From the NCBI GenBank assembly GCA_003140175.1, contig PLJD01000068.1, positions 579 through 47,415 of the forward strand: 46,837 bases of DNA, written 5' to 3'. This stretch comes from Actinomycetota bacterium. GTDB lineage: Bacteria > Actinomycetota > Acidimicrobiia > IMCC26256 > PALSA-555. The notes below the pieces were generated by a model. It saw only the letters and a list, made by a program, of their open reading frames with translations. It was not told where the DNA came from and did no database searches. The position numbers and the translations under genes are program-made. Every line of letters starts with the position of its first letter. Within the stretch, counting starts at the first letter, position 1. Shown here piece by piece: positions 40,804 through 46,837 of the stretch.

Positions 40804-41568
40804 ATGGCCGCGGTGGAACTCGAAAACAGGGTGGCAGTGGTCACCGGTGCGGGGTCGGGGATCGGCCGAGCCACCGCGCTGGCGTTCGCCCAGGCGGGCA
40901 CGAGGGTCGTGGTGGCCGACATCGACGCCGCCGCGGCCAGCGAGACGGTCGGCCTCGTGCACGACGTCGGCGGGCACGCGTCGTCGGTCCGCACCGACGT
41001 CACCGAACCGCGCTCACTCGAGGCGCTGTTCGCCGCCGCGGAAGCCGAGCACGGCGGGGTCGACATCGTCCACAACAACGCGGGCCTGGTGAGCGGCGAG
41101 CCGCTCTGGCCCGAGATCACGCCCGAGACGCTCTTGCGAGTGCTGAACGTGAACCTCGGGGGCGTCGTGGTCGGTACCCGACTCGCCATCCCCGTGCTGC
41201 GCCGCCGCGGTGGCGGCGCGATCGTCAACACGGCATCGATGGCTGCCCTGTTTCCGCTGACCGCCGACCCGATCTACTCCGCCACGAAAGCCGGCGTGAC
41301 GATGTTCACCCGCGCGTGCGCCCCACTCGCCGAGGAACACATCCGCGTCAACGCAGTGCTCCCCGGGCTCGTCGACACGCCCCTGCTGCCCAAGTCAGGT
41401 GACGGGGACCGGTGGGCCGAGTGGGCGTACGCCGCCGAGCAGGTCATGGGCCTGCTCTCGCCCGACGACGTCGCCCGGGAAGTCCTGGACCTCGTGCGCG
41501 ACGACACCGCGGTGGCCCAAGAGCGGGTGGTGGGCTCGTTGCCCCTCGCCCCCGGCGACGAGCCCTGA
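40804..41568 (+). CDS. Short-chain dehydrogenase/reductase, co-transcribed with kstR-like gene
   Basis: This 254-residue SDR has TGAGSGIG at residues 15-22, DIDAAAA (Asp, NAD) after strand 2, NNAG, SMAAL with the catalytic Ser and YSATK (Tyr/Lys). The tail PEDxxLVRD is replaced by LDLVRDDTAVAQERVVGSLP, an unusual extension. ATG at 40804 lies 14 bases after the KstR-like site. The next gene, the KstR-like regulator, starts 1 base after its stop. Probably a steroid or hydroxyacyl-CoA dehydrogenase, inferred from the regulator beside it. Confidence 0.91.
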   Translation: MAAVELENRVAVVTGAGSGIGRATALAFAQAGTRVVVADIDAAAASETVGLVHDVGGHASSVRTDVTEPRSLEALFAAAEAEHGGVDIVHNNAGLVSGEPLWPEITPETLLRVLNVNLGGVVVGTRLAIPVLRRRGGGAIVNTASMAALFPLTADPIYSATKAGVTMFTRACAPLAEEHIRVNAVLPGLVDTPLLPKSGDGDRWAEWAYAAEQVMGLLSPDDVAREVLDLVRDDTAVAQERVVGSLPLAPGDEP

Positions 41569-41569
41569 G

Positions 41570-42151
41570 ATGGGCGTCGACGGGGACACGCTGACCCCCA
41601 ACCAGGTCGCGCGACGCGACCGGGTCCTCGACGCCGCCATGAGACTCGCCGCCGAGGGCGGCTACGACGCCGTGCAGATGCGAGACGTCGCGACCCGCGG
41701 CCAAGTTGCGCTCGGCACGATCTACCGTTACTTCAGCTCCAAGGACCAGCTGCTCGTCGCCTGCCAGCTGGAGTTGTGGCGCGAGATGGCCCAGCGCTTC
41801 GCCCACCGGCCCCCGGTGGGCGACTCCGCGGCCGACCGCGTCGTCGACCTGCTCCAGCGGGCCATGCGGGCCGCCGAGCTCGAGCCGCGCCGCACCGCGG
41901 CGCTCGTCACCGCCTCCGCGTCGCCGGACCCCGCGGTGCGGGACCACCAGATCGAGCTCATGGCCACCATGGACGGGGTCCTGGCGAACGCCATGGGCGA
42001 CCTCGGCCCCGAGCTGGAGGCCCGCCTGGTGCGCACCCTGCGGATGGTGTGGTTCGGGTGGCTCGTCGGCTGGGTCAACGGATGGCACGACACCACCACG
42101 GTCAACGCCGAACTCGAGTCGGCCGTCCGCCTACTGCTCGGCGACCGCTGA
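41570..42151 (+). CDS. kstR: KstR-like TetR-family repressor
   Basis: This 193-residue TetR-type protein has an N-terminal HTH in which RVLDAAMRLAAEGGYDAVQM, DVATRGQVALGTIYRYF (recognition helix residues 45-55) and SSKDQLLV match closely my memory of mycobacterial KstR, the cholesterol-regulon repressor relieved by a steroid-CoA ligand. The C-terminal domain ends in LESAVRLLLGDR, as in KstR. It is encoded 1 base after an SDR and before a cluster of DUF35 and Ltp genes, with KstR-like operators on both sides. The regulator-operator pairing is therefore plausible. Its inducer is unknown here. ATG at 41570. Confidence 0.85.
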   Translation: MGVDGDTLTPNQVARRDRVLDAAMRLAAEGGYDAVQMRDVATRGQVALGTIYRYFSSKDQLLVACQLELWREMAQRFAHRPPVGDSAADRVVDLLQRAMRAAELEPRRTAALVTASASPDPAVRDHQIELMATMDGVLANAMGDLGPELEARLVRTLRMVWFGWLVGWVNGWHDTTTVNAELESAVRLLLGDR

Positions 42152-42173
42152 GGGGCCACTTGTGGCCCAGAAA

Positions 42174-42187
42174 TGGAATGTGTTCTA
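42174..42187. promoter_or_regulatory. KstR-like operator before the DUF35-Ltp operon
   Basis: TGGAATGTGTTCTA matches seven of eight fixed positions of TnnAACnnGTTnnA (AAT instead of AAC, with the final A present). It lies between the kstR-like stop (42151) and the DUF35 gene start (42211 or 42196), so it controls the Ltp operon if functional. Confidence 0.6.
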
Positions 42188-42210
42188 CTCCGGCAGTGCC
42201 TGAACCACCG

Positions 42211-42639
42211 ATGACGACGCACACCATCGAGTTCCCCTACACCCGGACGCTGGGCCCGGTGATCGGCCCCTTCCTCACCGGCCTGCGCGACGGCCACGTG
42301 CTCGGCGTCCGCAACCGGGACGGGCGCGTGCTGGTGCCGCCCCTCGAATGGGATCCCGCGACGGGCGAGGCGATCGACGTCGACTTCGTCGAGGTCGGCC
42401 CGGCGGGGACCGTCGAGACGTGGGCGTGGGTGACCGAACCGACCCGCAAACATCCCCTCGACCACCCGTTCGCGTTCGCGCTGATCCGGCTGGACGGAGC
42501 CGACACGGCGCTGCTCCACGCCGTCGACGCCGGATCGATGGACCGCATGCGGACCGGCATGCGAGTCGTGGCGCGCTGGAAGGACGAGCGGGCCGGTCAC
42601 ATCACCGATCTCAGCTTCGTCCCCGAGGAGGCAGCGTGA
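42211..42639 (+). CDS. DUF35 OB-fold protein without zinc ribbon
   Basis: This 142-residue protein has the OB-fold part of DUF35: HTIEFPYTRTLGPVIGPFLTGLRDG, VRNRDGRVLVPPLEWDPATGE, then VEVGPAGTVETWAWV and RMRTGMRVVARWKDE. It lacks the CxxC zinc-ribbon of its neighbour. DUF35 proteins dock onto thiolase-like Ltp aldolases and help bind the acyl-CoA. The ATG is at 42211; an in-frame GTG at 42196 would add five residues. Mycobacterial Rv3521 (about 300 residues as I recall) seems to carry both this and the next protein as one chain. Confidence 0.87.
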   Translation: MTTHTIEFPYTRTLGPVIGPFLTGLRDGHVLGVRNRDGRVLVPPLEWDPATGEAIDVDFVEVGPAGTVETWAWVTEPTRKHPLDHPFAFALIRLDGADTALLHAVDAGSMDRMRTGMRVVARWKDERAGHITDLSFVPEEAA

Positions 42640-43199
42640 CCCCCGCGGCAACCGAACCCGACGACGACAACTCCGTCAAGATGATGGACTACTTCATGCA
42701 GCTCGAGTACCGCGAGCCGCTCTGCCCGGTGGTCCGTCGCTACGCCGACCAGCTGCTCGAGGGTCGCCTCATCGGCCACCAGTGCCCGAGCTGCGGGCTG
42801 GTCTACCTGCCGCCGCGGGGCTACTGCCCGATCTGCGTGGTCGAGACCACCGACGCCGACGAGACCGTCCTCAGCGACCGGGGCACCGTCACGAACTACA
42901 CCGTCGTGACCCCCGTCCAGTACTACGGACAACACGAGACCGAACCCTTCGTCCGGGCGTCGGTGACGCTGGACGGGGGAAACGCCACGATGAACCTCCA
43001 GGACCTCGTGGACGTGCCCGTCGACGAGGTGCGGGTCGGGATGCGGGTCGCCGCGGTCTGGAAGCCCAAGGGGGAGCGCAGCGTCGCCGACATCTCGAAC
43101 CGCAGCTGGGGCAGCGCCGAGGGCTGCATCGACGGCTGGCGCCCGACCGGCGAGCCCGACGCGCCCGCCGAGCAGTTCCTGGGCAAGGCGACGTTCTGA
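42636..43199 (+). CDS. DUF35 zinc-ribbon OB-fold protein
   Basis: This 187-residue protein has a helical N-terminus (MDYFMQLEYREPLCPVVRRYADQL), a CPSCGLVYLPPRGYCPIC zinc ribbon near residue 50, then an OB-fold (VLSDRGTVTNYTVV, VDEVRVGMRVAAVWKP). The GTG at 42636 overlaps the previous stop (GTGA), and GAGGAG precedes it. The pattern matches DUF35 partners of lipid-transfer/thiolase aldolases, as in the Ltp2-ChsH2 complex. Likely accessory or acyl-CoA-binding subunit of the two Ltp proteins that follow. Confidence 0.92.
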   Translation: MTPAATEPDDDNSVKMMDYFMQLEYREPLCPVVRRYADQLLEGRLIGHQCPSCGLVYLPPRGYCPICVVETTDADETVLSDRGTVTNYTVVTPVQYYGQHETEPFVRASVTLDGGNATMNLQDLVDVPVDEVRVGMRVAAVWKPKGERSVADISNRSWGSAEGCIDGWRPTGEPDAPAEQFLGKATF

Positions 43200-43201
43200 G
43201 C

Positions 43202-44254
43202 ATGGACGACATCGCGATCATCGGATACGCACAGTCACCCAGCCAGCGGCGCGCCGAGCTCACCGAGCCGCAGTTCCTGTTCCCCGTCATCAGCGAGGCG
43301 ATCGAGCGGGCCAACGTCGAGCGTCGAGACATCGGCTTCACCTGCGCCGGGAGTTGCGACTACCTGTCGGGACAGACCTTCGCCTTCGTGATGAACCTTG
43401 AGGCGGTGGGGGCCTGGCCCCCGATCTCCGAGTCGCACGTCGAGATGGACGGCGCGTGGGCACTCTACGAGGCGTGGGTCCGGCTCCAGCACGGCGACAT
43501 CGACGTGGCCTTGGCGTTTGGCTCCGGGAAGTCGTCGCCGGGCGACCCGTCCGAGATCTACCCCCTCCAGCTCGACCCGTACACGCTCACCCCGTTAGGC
43601 GCCGACCCGGTCTCGATGGCCGCGCTCCAGGCCCGGGCGATGCTCGACAAGGGCACGATCACCGAGCAGGAGATGGCCGAGATCGCGGTCCGGAGCCGCA
43701 CCAACGCGGCCAACAACCCGTACGCGCAGGTGCGGGGAAGCGGCGACGTCGACACGCTGCTCCGGGAGCCGTACGTCACCGCGCCGCTGCGCCGCCACGA
43801 CCTCCCGCCGATCTCCGACGGGGCGAGCGCGGTCGTGCTCGCCACCGCCGACAAGGCGCGGGCGGTGTGCGAACGCCCGGTCTGGATCCGCGGGATCGAT
43901 CACCGCATCGAGCCGCACCAGCCCGGCATGCGGGACCTCACTGAGTCCATCTCGACCCGTCAGGCGGGCCGCCACGCCGGGATCGACCACGGTCCCGTCG
44001 AGGTCGCCGAACTGAGTGCCACGTTCTCACACCAAGAGAAGCTGCTCCGCGAAGCCCTCGGTCTCGGCGACGAGGTCCAGGTCAACCCGTCCGGCGGCGC
44101 GCTGGCCGCCAACCCGGTCATGGCGGTCGGACTGGCCCGCATCGCCGAAGCAGCCCGCGCGATCAGCGAACGCGGCGTGTCGCGGGCACTCGCGCATGCC
44201 ACATCGGGTCAGTGCCTCCAGCAGAACCTGGTGTGCGTCCTGGAAGGAGCGTGA
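43202..44254 (+). CDS. ltp4: Ltp4-like thiolase-fold acyl-CoA aldolase
   Basis: This 350-residue protein has thiolase fold but not the thiolase nucleophile: the region that would hold the reactive Cys reads HVEMDGAWALYEAW, and the HxCF motif is absent, while the NPSGG glycine loop is kept. Such SCP-x/Ltp proteins cleave side chains as retro-aldolases instead of thiolysis. It resembles Ltp4 (Rv3522, about 354 residues) as I recall. ATG at 43202, 2 bases after the zinc-ribbon gene. The adjacent DUF35 genes are its probable partners. Confidence 0.9.
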   Translation: MDDIAIIGYAQSPSQRRAELTEPQFLFPVISEAIERANVERRDIGFTCAGSCDYLSGQTFAFVMNLEAVGAWPPISESHVEMDGAWALYEAWVRLQHGDIDVALAFGSGKSSPGDPSEIYPLQLDPYTLTPLGADPVSMAALQARAMLDKGTITEQEMAEIAVRSRTNAANNPYAQVRGSGDVDTLLREPYVTAPLRRHDLPPISDGASAVVLATADKARAVCERPVWIRGIDHRIEPHQPGMRDLTESISTRQAGRHAGIDHGPVEVAELSATFSHQEKLLREALGLGDEVQVNPSGGALAANPVMAVGLARIAEAARAISERGVSRALAHATSGQCLQQNLVCVLEGA

Positions 44255-44258
44255 GCCG

Positions 44259-45422
44259 GTGAGCCGTCCCGCCGCCATCGTCGGCATCGGTCAGACCAAG
44301 CACAAGAAGCGGCGCGACGACGTCTCGCTGCCCGGGCTCGTCCGAGAGGCGGCCCAGCGGGCGCTCGACGACGCCGAGTTGGGCTGGACCGACATCGACG
44401 CGGTCGTGCTCGGCAAAGCGCCCGACCCGTTCGAGGGCGTGATGATGCCCGAGCTGAGCATGGCCGACGCGCTCGGCGCGGTCGGCAAGCCGATCATGCG
44501 CGTGCACACCGCGGGCAGCGTCGGGGGCTCGACCGCGCTCGTGGCCACGCACCTCGTCCAGACCGGTATCCACGACCGGGTGTTGACCGTCGCCTATGAG
44601 AAGCAGGCGGAGGGCAACGCGCAGTGGGGCCTCGCGGGCGGTCGCAGCGGCGGGATGGGCGCCGGCGGCATCTTCGCGCCGTGGATGCGGTCCTACATGG
44701 CCCGCGCCGGCGCGCCGGAGCACATCGGGTGGATGGTGGCGGTCAAGGACCGCCGCAACGCGGCCAAGAACCCGTACGCGCACCTCCAGATGCCGAATCT
44801 GACGATCGACGAGGTCAAGGACTCGCCGATGCTGTGGGACCCGATCCACTGGCACGAGTCGTGCCCATCGTCGGACGGCGCGTGCGCCATGGTCATCACG
44901 ACCGAGGACGGTGCGGCGCGCTCGCCGCATCCGCCGGCGTGGGTCCTGGGCACCGCGATGCGCAGCGAGCTCGGCACCTTCCCGGGCCGCGACCCGGTCC
45001 GGCCGCAGGCCGGCGTCGAATGCGCGCACCTGGTGTACGAGGCCGCCGGCATCCGGGACCCCCGCCAGCAAGTCGACATCGCCGAGCTGTACGTGCCGTT
45101 CTCGTGGTACGAGCCGATGTGGCTCGAGGGTCACGACATTGCCGGGCCGGGCGAGGGCTGGCGGATGGTCGAGAGCGGCGAGACCCAGATCGACGGGTCG
45201 TTCCCGGTGAACCCGTCGGGGGGTGTGCTCTCCTCGAACCCGATCGGCGCGTCGGGGATGCTGCGCTTCGCTGAGACCGCGCTGCAAGTGCGGGGCCGCG
45301 CCGGCGAACACCAGGTGCCCGACGCTACGGTCGGTCTCGCTCAGGCCTACGGCGGAGCGGCCCAGTACTTCGCGATGTGGGTGGTCGGATCGACGCTCGA
45401 CGCCGTCGACCAGAAGCGGTGA
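44259..45422 (+). CDS. ltp3: Ltp3-like thiolase-fold acyl-CoA aldolase
   Basis: This 387-residue thiolase-fold protein has AAIVGIGQTKHKKRRDDVS, RVHTAGSVGGSTALVATHLV (the nucleophile-Cys position occupied by Ser/Val/Gly), AELYVPFSWYEPMW and FPVNPSGGVLSSNPIGASG. It resembles mycobacterial Ltp3 (Rv3523, about 394 residues). Loss of the catalytic Cys again suggests retro-aldol cleavage of a branched or tertiary 3-hydroxyacyl-CoA. The GTG at 44259 is 4 bases after the ltp4 stop. The next acyl-CoA dehydrogenase overlaps its stop (GTGA). Confidence 0.9.
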   Translation: MSRPAAIVGIGQTKHKKRRDDVSLPGLVREAAQRALDDAELGWTDIDAVVLGKAPDPFEGVMMPELSMADALGAVGKPIMRVHTAGSVGGSTALVATHLVQTGIHDRVLTVAYEKQAEGNAQWGLAGGRSGGMGAGGIFAPWMRSYMARAGAPEHIGWMVAVKDRRNAAKNPYAHLQMPNLTIDEVKDSPMLWDPIHWHESCPSSDGACAMVITTEDGAARSPHPPAWVLGTAMRSELGTFPGRDPVRPQAGVECAHLVYEAAGIRDPRQQVDIAELYVPFSWYEPMWLEGHDIAGPGEGWRMVESGETQIDGSFPVNPSGGVLSSNPIGASGMLRFAETALQVRGRAGEHQVPDATVGLAQAYGGAAQYFAMWVVGSTLDAVDQKR

Positions 45423-46654
45423 CGGTCCTCGAGGCGTCGACCGACGAGCTGGAGGCCTTCCGAGCCGAGGCCCAGGCCTGGCTCGAGCTCCACGCCGAGC
45501 GGCGCCAACCCGACACCAGCGCGTTCAAGCGCCGGGTCGCGGCGACCAACCCGGAGGACGAACGCGCCCACGTCGAGGCGTGCAAGGCGTGGCAGCACCT
45601 GATCTTCGATGGCGGCTTCGCGGGGGTGACGGTGCCCCCGGAATACGGGGGTCGGGGGGCCAGCACCGCGTTCGACCGGGTGTGGCGCCAGGAGGTGGCG
45701 CGCTACGAGGTCGATACCGGCGTGTTCGCCGTCGGGCTCGGGATGGTCGTCCCCACCGTGCTCGCGCACGGGACCGAGGAACAGAAGCAACAGTCGATCC
45801 CGCTGGCGCTGCGCGGCGACGAGGTGTGGTGCCAGCTGTTCAGCGAACCCGGCGCCGGATCCGACCTGGCGGGGCTCACCACCCGGGCCGAACGCGACGG
45901 CGACGAGTGGGTCGTCAATGGCCAGAAAGTGTGGAACTCCTTCGCGCACATCGCCGACTGGGGAATCCTCCTGGCCCGCACCAACTGGGACGTCCCCAAG
46001 CATCGGGGAATCACCTACTTCTTGGTGGACATGCGGACCCCCGGCATCGAGGCGCGGCCGCTGCGTCAGATCACGGGCGTCGCGCACTTCAACGAGACGT
46101 TCCTCACCGACGTCCGCATCCCGCACGCCAACGTGCTCGGCGAGGTCAACGGCGGCTGGGGGGTCGCCCAGACCACACTCATGAACGAGCGGGCGCTGAT
46201 CGGCAACGCCACCGGGTTGGGCTTTCGCGACTACCTCGAGCTGGCCCGCCACTACGGCCGCACGGACGACCCGACGATCCGCCAGCTGCTCGCCGCGGCG
46301 TACACGCGGTTCGAGATGCTGCGCTGGCTCGGTCAACGATCCCAAGCCGCCGCGCGCGCCGGGCGACCTCTCGGACCGGAGAGCTCGGTCGCGAAGCTGG
46401 TGGTCTCGGACCACGCGGCACGCAACGGAGATCTGGCCCTCGCGATCGAGGGCGCGGCGGGCATGCTGGCCGGGCGCGACGCGTACGAGGACGGCTTCTG
46501 GCAGCAGCAGTTCCTCGGCCAGTGGGGGATCCGGATCGGCGGCGGCACCGAGCAGGTGCAGCGCAACATCCTCGGCGAGCGCGTCCTCGGACTGCCACCC
46601 GAGCCGCGGCCCGACAAGACCGAACCGTTCCGCGACATCCCCAAGAACATCTGA
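45419..46654 (+). CDS. Acyl-CoA dehydrogenase
   Basis: This 411-residue acyl-CoA dehydrogenase has GFAGVTVPPEYGGRG, FSEPGAGSDLAGL, VNGQKVWNSFAH and the C-terminal GWGVAQTTLMNERALIG, GIRIGGGTEQVQRNI. It is a full-length stand-alone type, not the FadE26/27 pair type. It introduces a double bond into an acyl-CoA that would be hydrated and then cleaved by the Ltp aldolases upstream. The GTG at 45419 overlaps the ltp3 stop (GTGA), so translation is coupled. A catalytic Glu is expected in the C-terminal helix, but I cannot assign it without an alignment. Confidence 0.92.
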   Translation: MTVLEASTDELEAFRAEAQAWLELHAERRQPDTSAFKRRVAATNPEDERAHVEACKAWQHLIFDGGFAGVTVPPEYGGRGASTAFDRVWRQEVARYEVDTGVFAVGLGMVVPTVLAHGTEEQKQQSIPLALRGDEVWCQLFSEPGAGSDLAGLTTRAERDGDEWVVNGQKVWNSFAHIADWGILLARTNWDVPKHRGITYFLVDMRTPGIEARPLRQITGVAHFNETFLTDVRIPHANVLGEVNGGWGVAQTTLMNERALIGNATGLGFRDYLELARHYGRTDDPTIRQLLAAAYTRFEMLRWLGQRSQAAARAGRPLGPESSVAKLVVSDHAARNGDLALAIEGAAGMLAGRDAYEDGFWQQQFLGQWGIRIGGGTEQVQRNILGERVLGLPPEPRPDKTEPFRDIPKNI

Positions 46655-46656
46655 GC

Positions 46657-46837
46657 GTGCGCGCGCTCGGCGGACTCCGAGTCCTCGAGCTGGGTGGCGA
46701 GATCGCCGCGCCGTACGCCACGAAGCTGCTCGCCGACCTTGGCGCCGACGTCGTGAAAGTCGAGCCGCCGACCGGCGACCCGCTCCGACACTGGTCGCCG
46801 TTTCCCGACAACGAAGACGGCGACGCCGACCGGGTCG
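46657..46837 (+). CDS. CaiB/BaiF family CoA-transferase (5' part only)
   Basis: The first 60 residues are present: LRVLELGGEIAAPYATKLLADLGADVVKVEPPTGDPLRH, the standard N-terminus of class III CoA-transferases. The window ends before the catalytic Asp. GTG at 46657 is 2 bases after the acyl-CoA dehydrogenase stop, so it belongs to the same operon. Its second-half residues and substrate are not visible. Confidence 0.9.
   Translation, partial: MRALGGLRVLELGGEIAAPYATKLLADLGADVVKVEPPTGDPLRHWSPFPDNEDGDADRV

Noticed and set aside
43202-45422. Reading the two Ltp genes as normal beta-ketothiolases
   Set aside because: The nucleophile Cys and the HxCF motif are not visible at the expected places, while the DUF35 neighbours fit the aldolase type.
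1-46837. Long open frames on the strand opposite to real genes (for example 5886-8492 minus, 12226-14043 plus)
   Set aside because: High G+C removes stop codons from other frames. These products are Arg/Ala/Pro or His/Asp/Val-rich, lack motifs and lie over clear conserved genes.
1-46837. CRISPR arrays, tRNA or rRNA genes, insertion sequences, phage genes
   Set aside because: I saw no regularly spaced repeats, tRNA-like or rRNA-like sequence, transposase or integrase motifs; nearly all bases lie in recognised genes.

Overview
The window looks like part of the chromosome of a high-G+C actinobacterium. Codon third positions are mostly G/C, GTG and TTG starts are common, several starts lack a Shine-Dalgarno sequence, and there are F420/FMN luciferase-like oxidoreductases, a mycothiol-dependent-isomerase-like protein and DUF35/Ltp proteins. 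A lineage outside Mycobacterium, such as the Acidimicrobiia, is plausible but cannot be proved from this sequence. Genes are tightly packed, with no gene-free stretch over about 210 bases. I saw no rRNA, tRNA, CRISPR array, insertion sequence or phage gene.

Layout. 1-10.2 kb: an alpha/beta hydrolase (cut by the edge), a FadD3-like acyl-CoA ligase, a small cyclic-nucleotide-binding protein, a D-aminoacylase-like amidohydrolase, then a run with aldehyde dehydrogenase, zinc alcohol dehydrogenase, cyclase-family hydrolase, SDR, PPOX-fold protein and methyltransferase. 10.2-13.6 kb (minus strand): a membrane GT39-type glycosyltransferase broken by a frameshift, and a second D-aminoacylase paralog. 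13.7-16.3 kb: a 3alpha-hydroxysteroid-dehydrogenase-like SDR, a conserved protein with a CrtC-like motif and a mycothiol-dependent-isomerase-like protein. 16.3-21.5 kb: an F420-type oxidoreductase and a BKACE enzyme, divergent from a FadE26-like acyl-CoA dehydrogenase, then TetR plus P450. 21.5-26.1 kb (minus strand): lutABC between two F420-type oxidoreductases. 26.2-31.7 kb: two SDRs (one frameshifted), then a TetR / luciferase-like / CYP125-like P450 operon divergent from another SDR. 31.9-35.7 kb: a FadE26/FadE27-like pair, a hydrolase and a SnoaL-like protein. 35.7-39.6 kb (minus strand): amidohydrolase, Rieske oxygenase, Rieske ferredoxin and CoA-transferase. 39.7-46.8 kb: a tyrosine phosphatase, a cupin, an SDR with a KstR-like repressor, then two DUF35 proteins, two Ltp-type thiolases/aldolases, an acyl-CoA dehydrogenase and the start of a CoA-transferase.

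How it fits together. Many genes resemble, from memory, parts of the mycobacterial cholesterol pathway: KstR, CYP125, FadE26/FadE27, the Rv3520c oxidoreductase, Rv3521 with Ltp4 and Ltp3, FadD3, and also the 3alpha-HSD of Comamonas. Five 14-bp sites matching or nearly matching the KstR operator TnnAACnnGTTnnA stand in front of five catabolic transcription units, one of them the kstR-like gene's own operon. My reading is a sterol/steroid (or related isoprenoid acyl-CoA) catabolic island under KstR-type control, with extra enzymes not normally part of that regulon: D-aminoacylase-like amidohydrolase, BKACE, LutABC and a Rieske oxygenase operon. Three conserved genes each look one base short, so either assembly errors or recent decay must be considered.
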